The position numbers and the translations under genes are program-made. Of a DNA stretch of 6,835 nt, positions 5,810 through 6,835 are shown piece by piece; within the stretch, counting starts at the first letter, position 1, and every line of letters begins with the position of its first letter. The stretch comes from Lachnospiraceae bacterium (lineage in GTDB: Bacteria; Bacillota; Clostridia; Lachnospirales; Lachnospiraceae), in assembly GCA_021200345.1 (NCBI GenBank), contig JAJQGR010000127.1, positions 1-6,835 on the forward strand, in the 5' to 3' direction. A model generated the notes under the pieces. The model saw nothing but the letters and a program-made list of their open reading frames with translations, did not search any database and was not told where the DNA came from.

Positions 5810-6712
5810 TCAAAGGAACCCGGAATCTTCAAAATCCGGGATAAAGCTTTCCTCAGCGGTTTTGCCCTCCTGGATGTAGGCTTTCTCTATTCCCAGATGA
5901 AGAGCGTAATCCACCAGAGAGTGATATTCATAGGTGGTAACACGCCGGTTGAGCTCCGGGAAGCTTTCAAGCTGTGCGGGCTGGGGAGTATATTGATTCA
6001 TCATGGAAATGTAAATATTATCGCCATAGGCCGTGTGCAGATATTCCAGCACGGCCTTTCCGTCTTTTAAGCAGCCGGGCAGCAGAAGATAGCGGACCAA
6101 AACGCCCCGGGTTATGAGAGCTTCGTTAAAAACCGGTGCTCCCACCTGCCGATACATTTCCGCCAGAGCGGCTTTGGCAACCTCGGGATAATCGGCGGCA
6201 TGGGAATATTTGGCGGCAAGAGAAGAAGACATGTATTTAAAATCAGGCATATAAATATCTACCAGACCGTCCAGAAGCTTTAAGGTATCCGGCAGCTCGT
6301 AGCCGCTGCTGTTATAGACAATGGGCAGGGTCAGGCCGTTTCCTTTTGCCAGAAGAAGAGCCTGCCGGATCTGCGGCACGTAGTGGCTGGGGGTGACCAG
6401 ATTAATATTGTGAGCGCCGGCCTGCTGGAGACGGAGGAAGACCTGAGCCAGGCCGGAGGGCGTTTTCGCGTTTTTGGCATTATATACGGTTCCCAGTGCA
6501 ATCTTATGATTCTGACAGTATACGCATTTCAGATTGCAGCCCATGAAAAAAACGGTGCCGGAACCGGCGGTGCCGCTGAGACAGGGCTCTTCCCACATAT
6601 GCAGGGAGGCTCTGGCAACATAAATTTCATCGGAAACGCCGCAGAAGCCGACTTTTCCGACAGATCTGTCAGCTTTACAGTTCCTGGGGCAGAGGGTACA
6701 CTGGCTGGACAT
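5810..6712 (-). CDS. PflX-like radical SAM iron-sulfur protein (COG1313 type)
   Basis: This 300-residue cytosolic protein has the radical SAM signature CNLKCVYC (C59, C63, C66), which binds the 4Fe-4S cluster that cleaves S-adenosylmethionine. An N-terminal four-cysteine group precedes it: CTLCPRNC (C5, C8, C12) and GFCG (C24). This is the layout of PflX-type proteins, relatives of pyruvate formate-lyase activating enzymes. Further family segments are DIYMPDFKYM, an AAKYSHAADYPEVAKAAL stretch, EMYRQVG, and GVLVRYLLLPG. The substrate of the family is not established, and no glycyl-radical enzyme lies in this window. I place the start at ATG 6712 because AAGGAG lies 5 nt upstream and the product begins MSSQCTLCPRNC, as homologues do. 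An in-frame ATG at 6748 and GTG at 6772 lack well-spaced ribosome binding sites. It runs in the same direction as citrate synthase, about 190 bp upstream, but has no obvious functional link to it. Confidence 0.9.
   Translation of the reverse strand: MSSQCTLCPRNCKADRSVGKVGFCGVSDEIYVARASLHMWEEPCLSGTAGSGTVFFMGCNLKCVYCQNHKIALGTVYNAKNAKTPSGLAQVFLRLQQAGAHNINLVTPSHYVPQIRQALLLAKGNGLTLPIVYNSSGYELPDTLKLLDGLVDIYMPDFKYMSSSLAAKYSHAADYPEVAKAALAEMYRQVGAPVFNEALITRGVLVRYLLLPGCLKDGKAVLEYLHTAYGDNIYISMMNQYTPQPAQLESFPELNRRVTTYEYHSLVDYALHLGIEKAYIQEGKTAEESFIPDFEDSGFL
5819..5840 (-). terminator. Weak candidate terminator at the end of the radical SAM gene
   Basis: A 6-bp GC-rich stem (CCCGGA/TCCGGG) with a 10-nt loop lies within the last codons. 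On the minus strand it is followed by TTCCTTTGATTTT. The U-tract is interrupted and the stem is short, so termination is uncertain and some read-through into citrate synthase is possible. Confidence 0.35.
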
Positions 6713-6717
6713 GAGGG

Positions 6718-6723
6718 CTCCTT
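6718..6723 (-). promoter_or_regulatory. Ribosome binding site fixing the radical SAM start
   Basis: On the minus strand AAGGAG precedes CCCTC and then ATG 6712, a strong Shine-Dalgarno with 5-nt spacing. It favours the 300-residue product over versions 12 or 20 residues longer. Confidence 0.75.
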
Positions 6724-6835
6724 CCTGAAAAAGAGAATAAAAGCGCATCGACTGGGGGAGAAACTCCTGCACGTTACCACCCGCACAGCTCCGCCAGGCT
6801 ACCTTACGTCACAAGGAAATTCTGCTTAGTGCTGC

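Noticed and set aside
6713..6772. GTG 6772 or ATG 6748 as start of the radical SAM gene
   Set aside because: Neither has a well-spaced Shine-Dalgarno. ATG 6712 has AAGGAG at 5 nt and yields the expected cysteine-rich N-terminus.
6383..6829. Plus-strand open frame opposite the radical SAM gene
   Set aside because: It is a shadow of the conserved minus-strand gene; the start is arbitrary and no protein motif is seen.

Overview
The window reads as ordinary chromosome of an anaerobic Gram-positive Clostridia, most likely Lachnospiraceae (inference). The evidence is purine-rich Shine-Dalgarno sequences, sigma-A type promoters, intrinsic terminators, and a gene set typical of gut Clostridia: a family 3 glycosidase with a hydrophobic C-terminal extension, an AAA-ATPase-like/PD-(D/E)XK protein, a Si-type citrate synthase, and a PflX-like radical SAM protein. 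No rRNA, tRNA, CRISPR array, insertion sequence or phage structural gene is visible.

Left part (1-1963, plus strand): the 3' part of a GH3 beta-glucosidase-type gene enters from the left edge. It overlaps by 4 bp (ATGA) with a small GtrA-like four-helix membrane protein. A strong hairpin terminator that begins inside the last codons of the membrane protein closes this operon.

Centre (1964-3790, plus strand): a single AT-richer gene with its own promoter encodes a 530-residue protein with an N-terminal P-loop ATPase-like domain and a C-terminal PD-(D/E)XK nuclease-like domain. It ends at a perfect 14-bp-stem terminator flanked by A and T runs. That terminator should also stop transcription coming from the opposite side. 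The gene looks like a self-contained accessory cassette between housekeeping genes.

Right part (3797-6835, minus strand): citrate synthase and a MarR-like winged-helix regulator form a two-gene operon with a 4-bp overlap. It has a good promoter, and candidate operator-like repeats lie around the start site and upstream of the -35. Upstream of it, in the same direction, is a PflX-like radical SAM protein whose best start is an internal ATG with a strong ribosome binding site.

How the genes relate: the GH3/GtrA-like pair suggests glycan or glycoside handling near the membrane. Citrate synthase would feed the oxidative branch toward 2-oxoglutarate and glutamate, and its partner regulator may control it. 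I see no convincing wholly new system. The points most worth checking are the ATPase/nuclease cassette, the citrate synthase-regulator coupling with its candidate operators, and the GH3 C-terminal extension paired with a GtrA-like protein.
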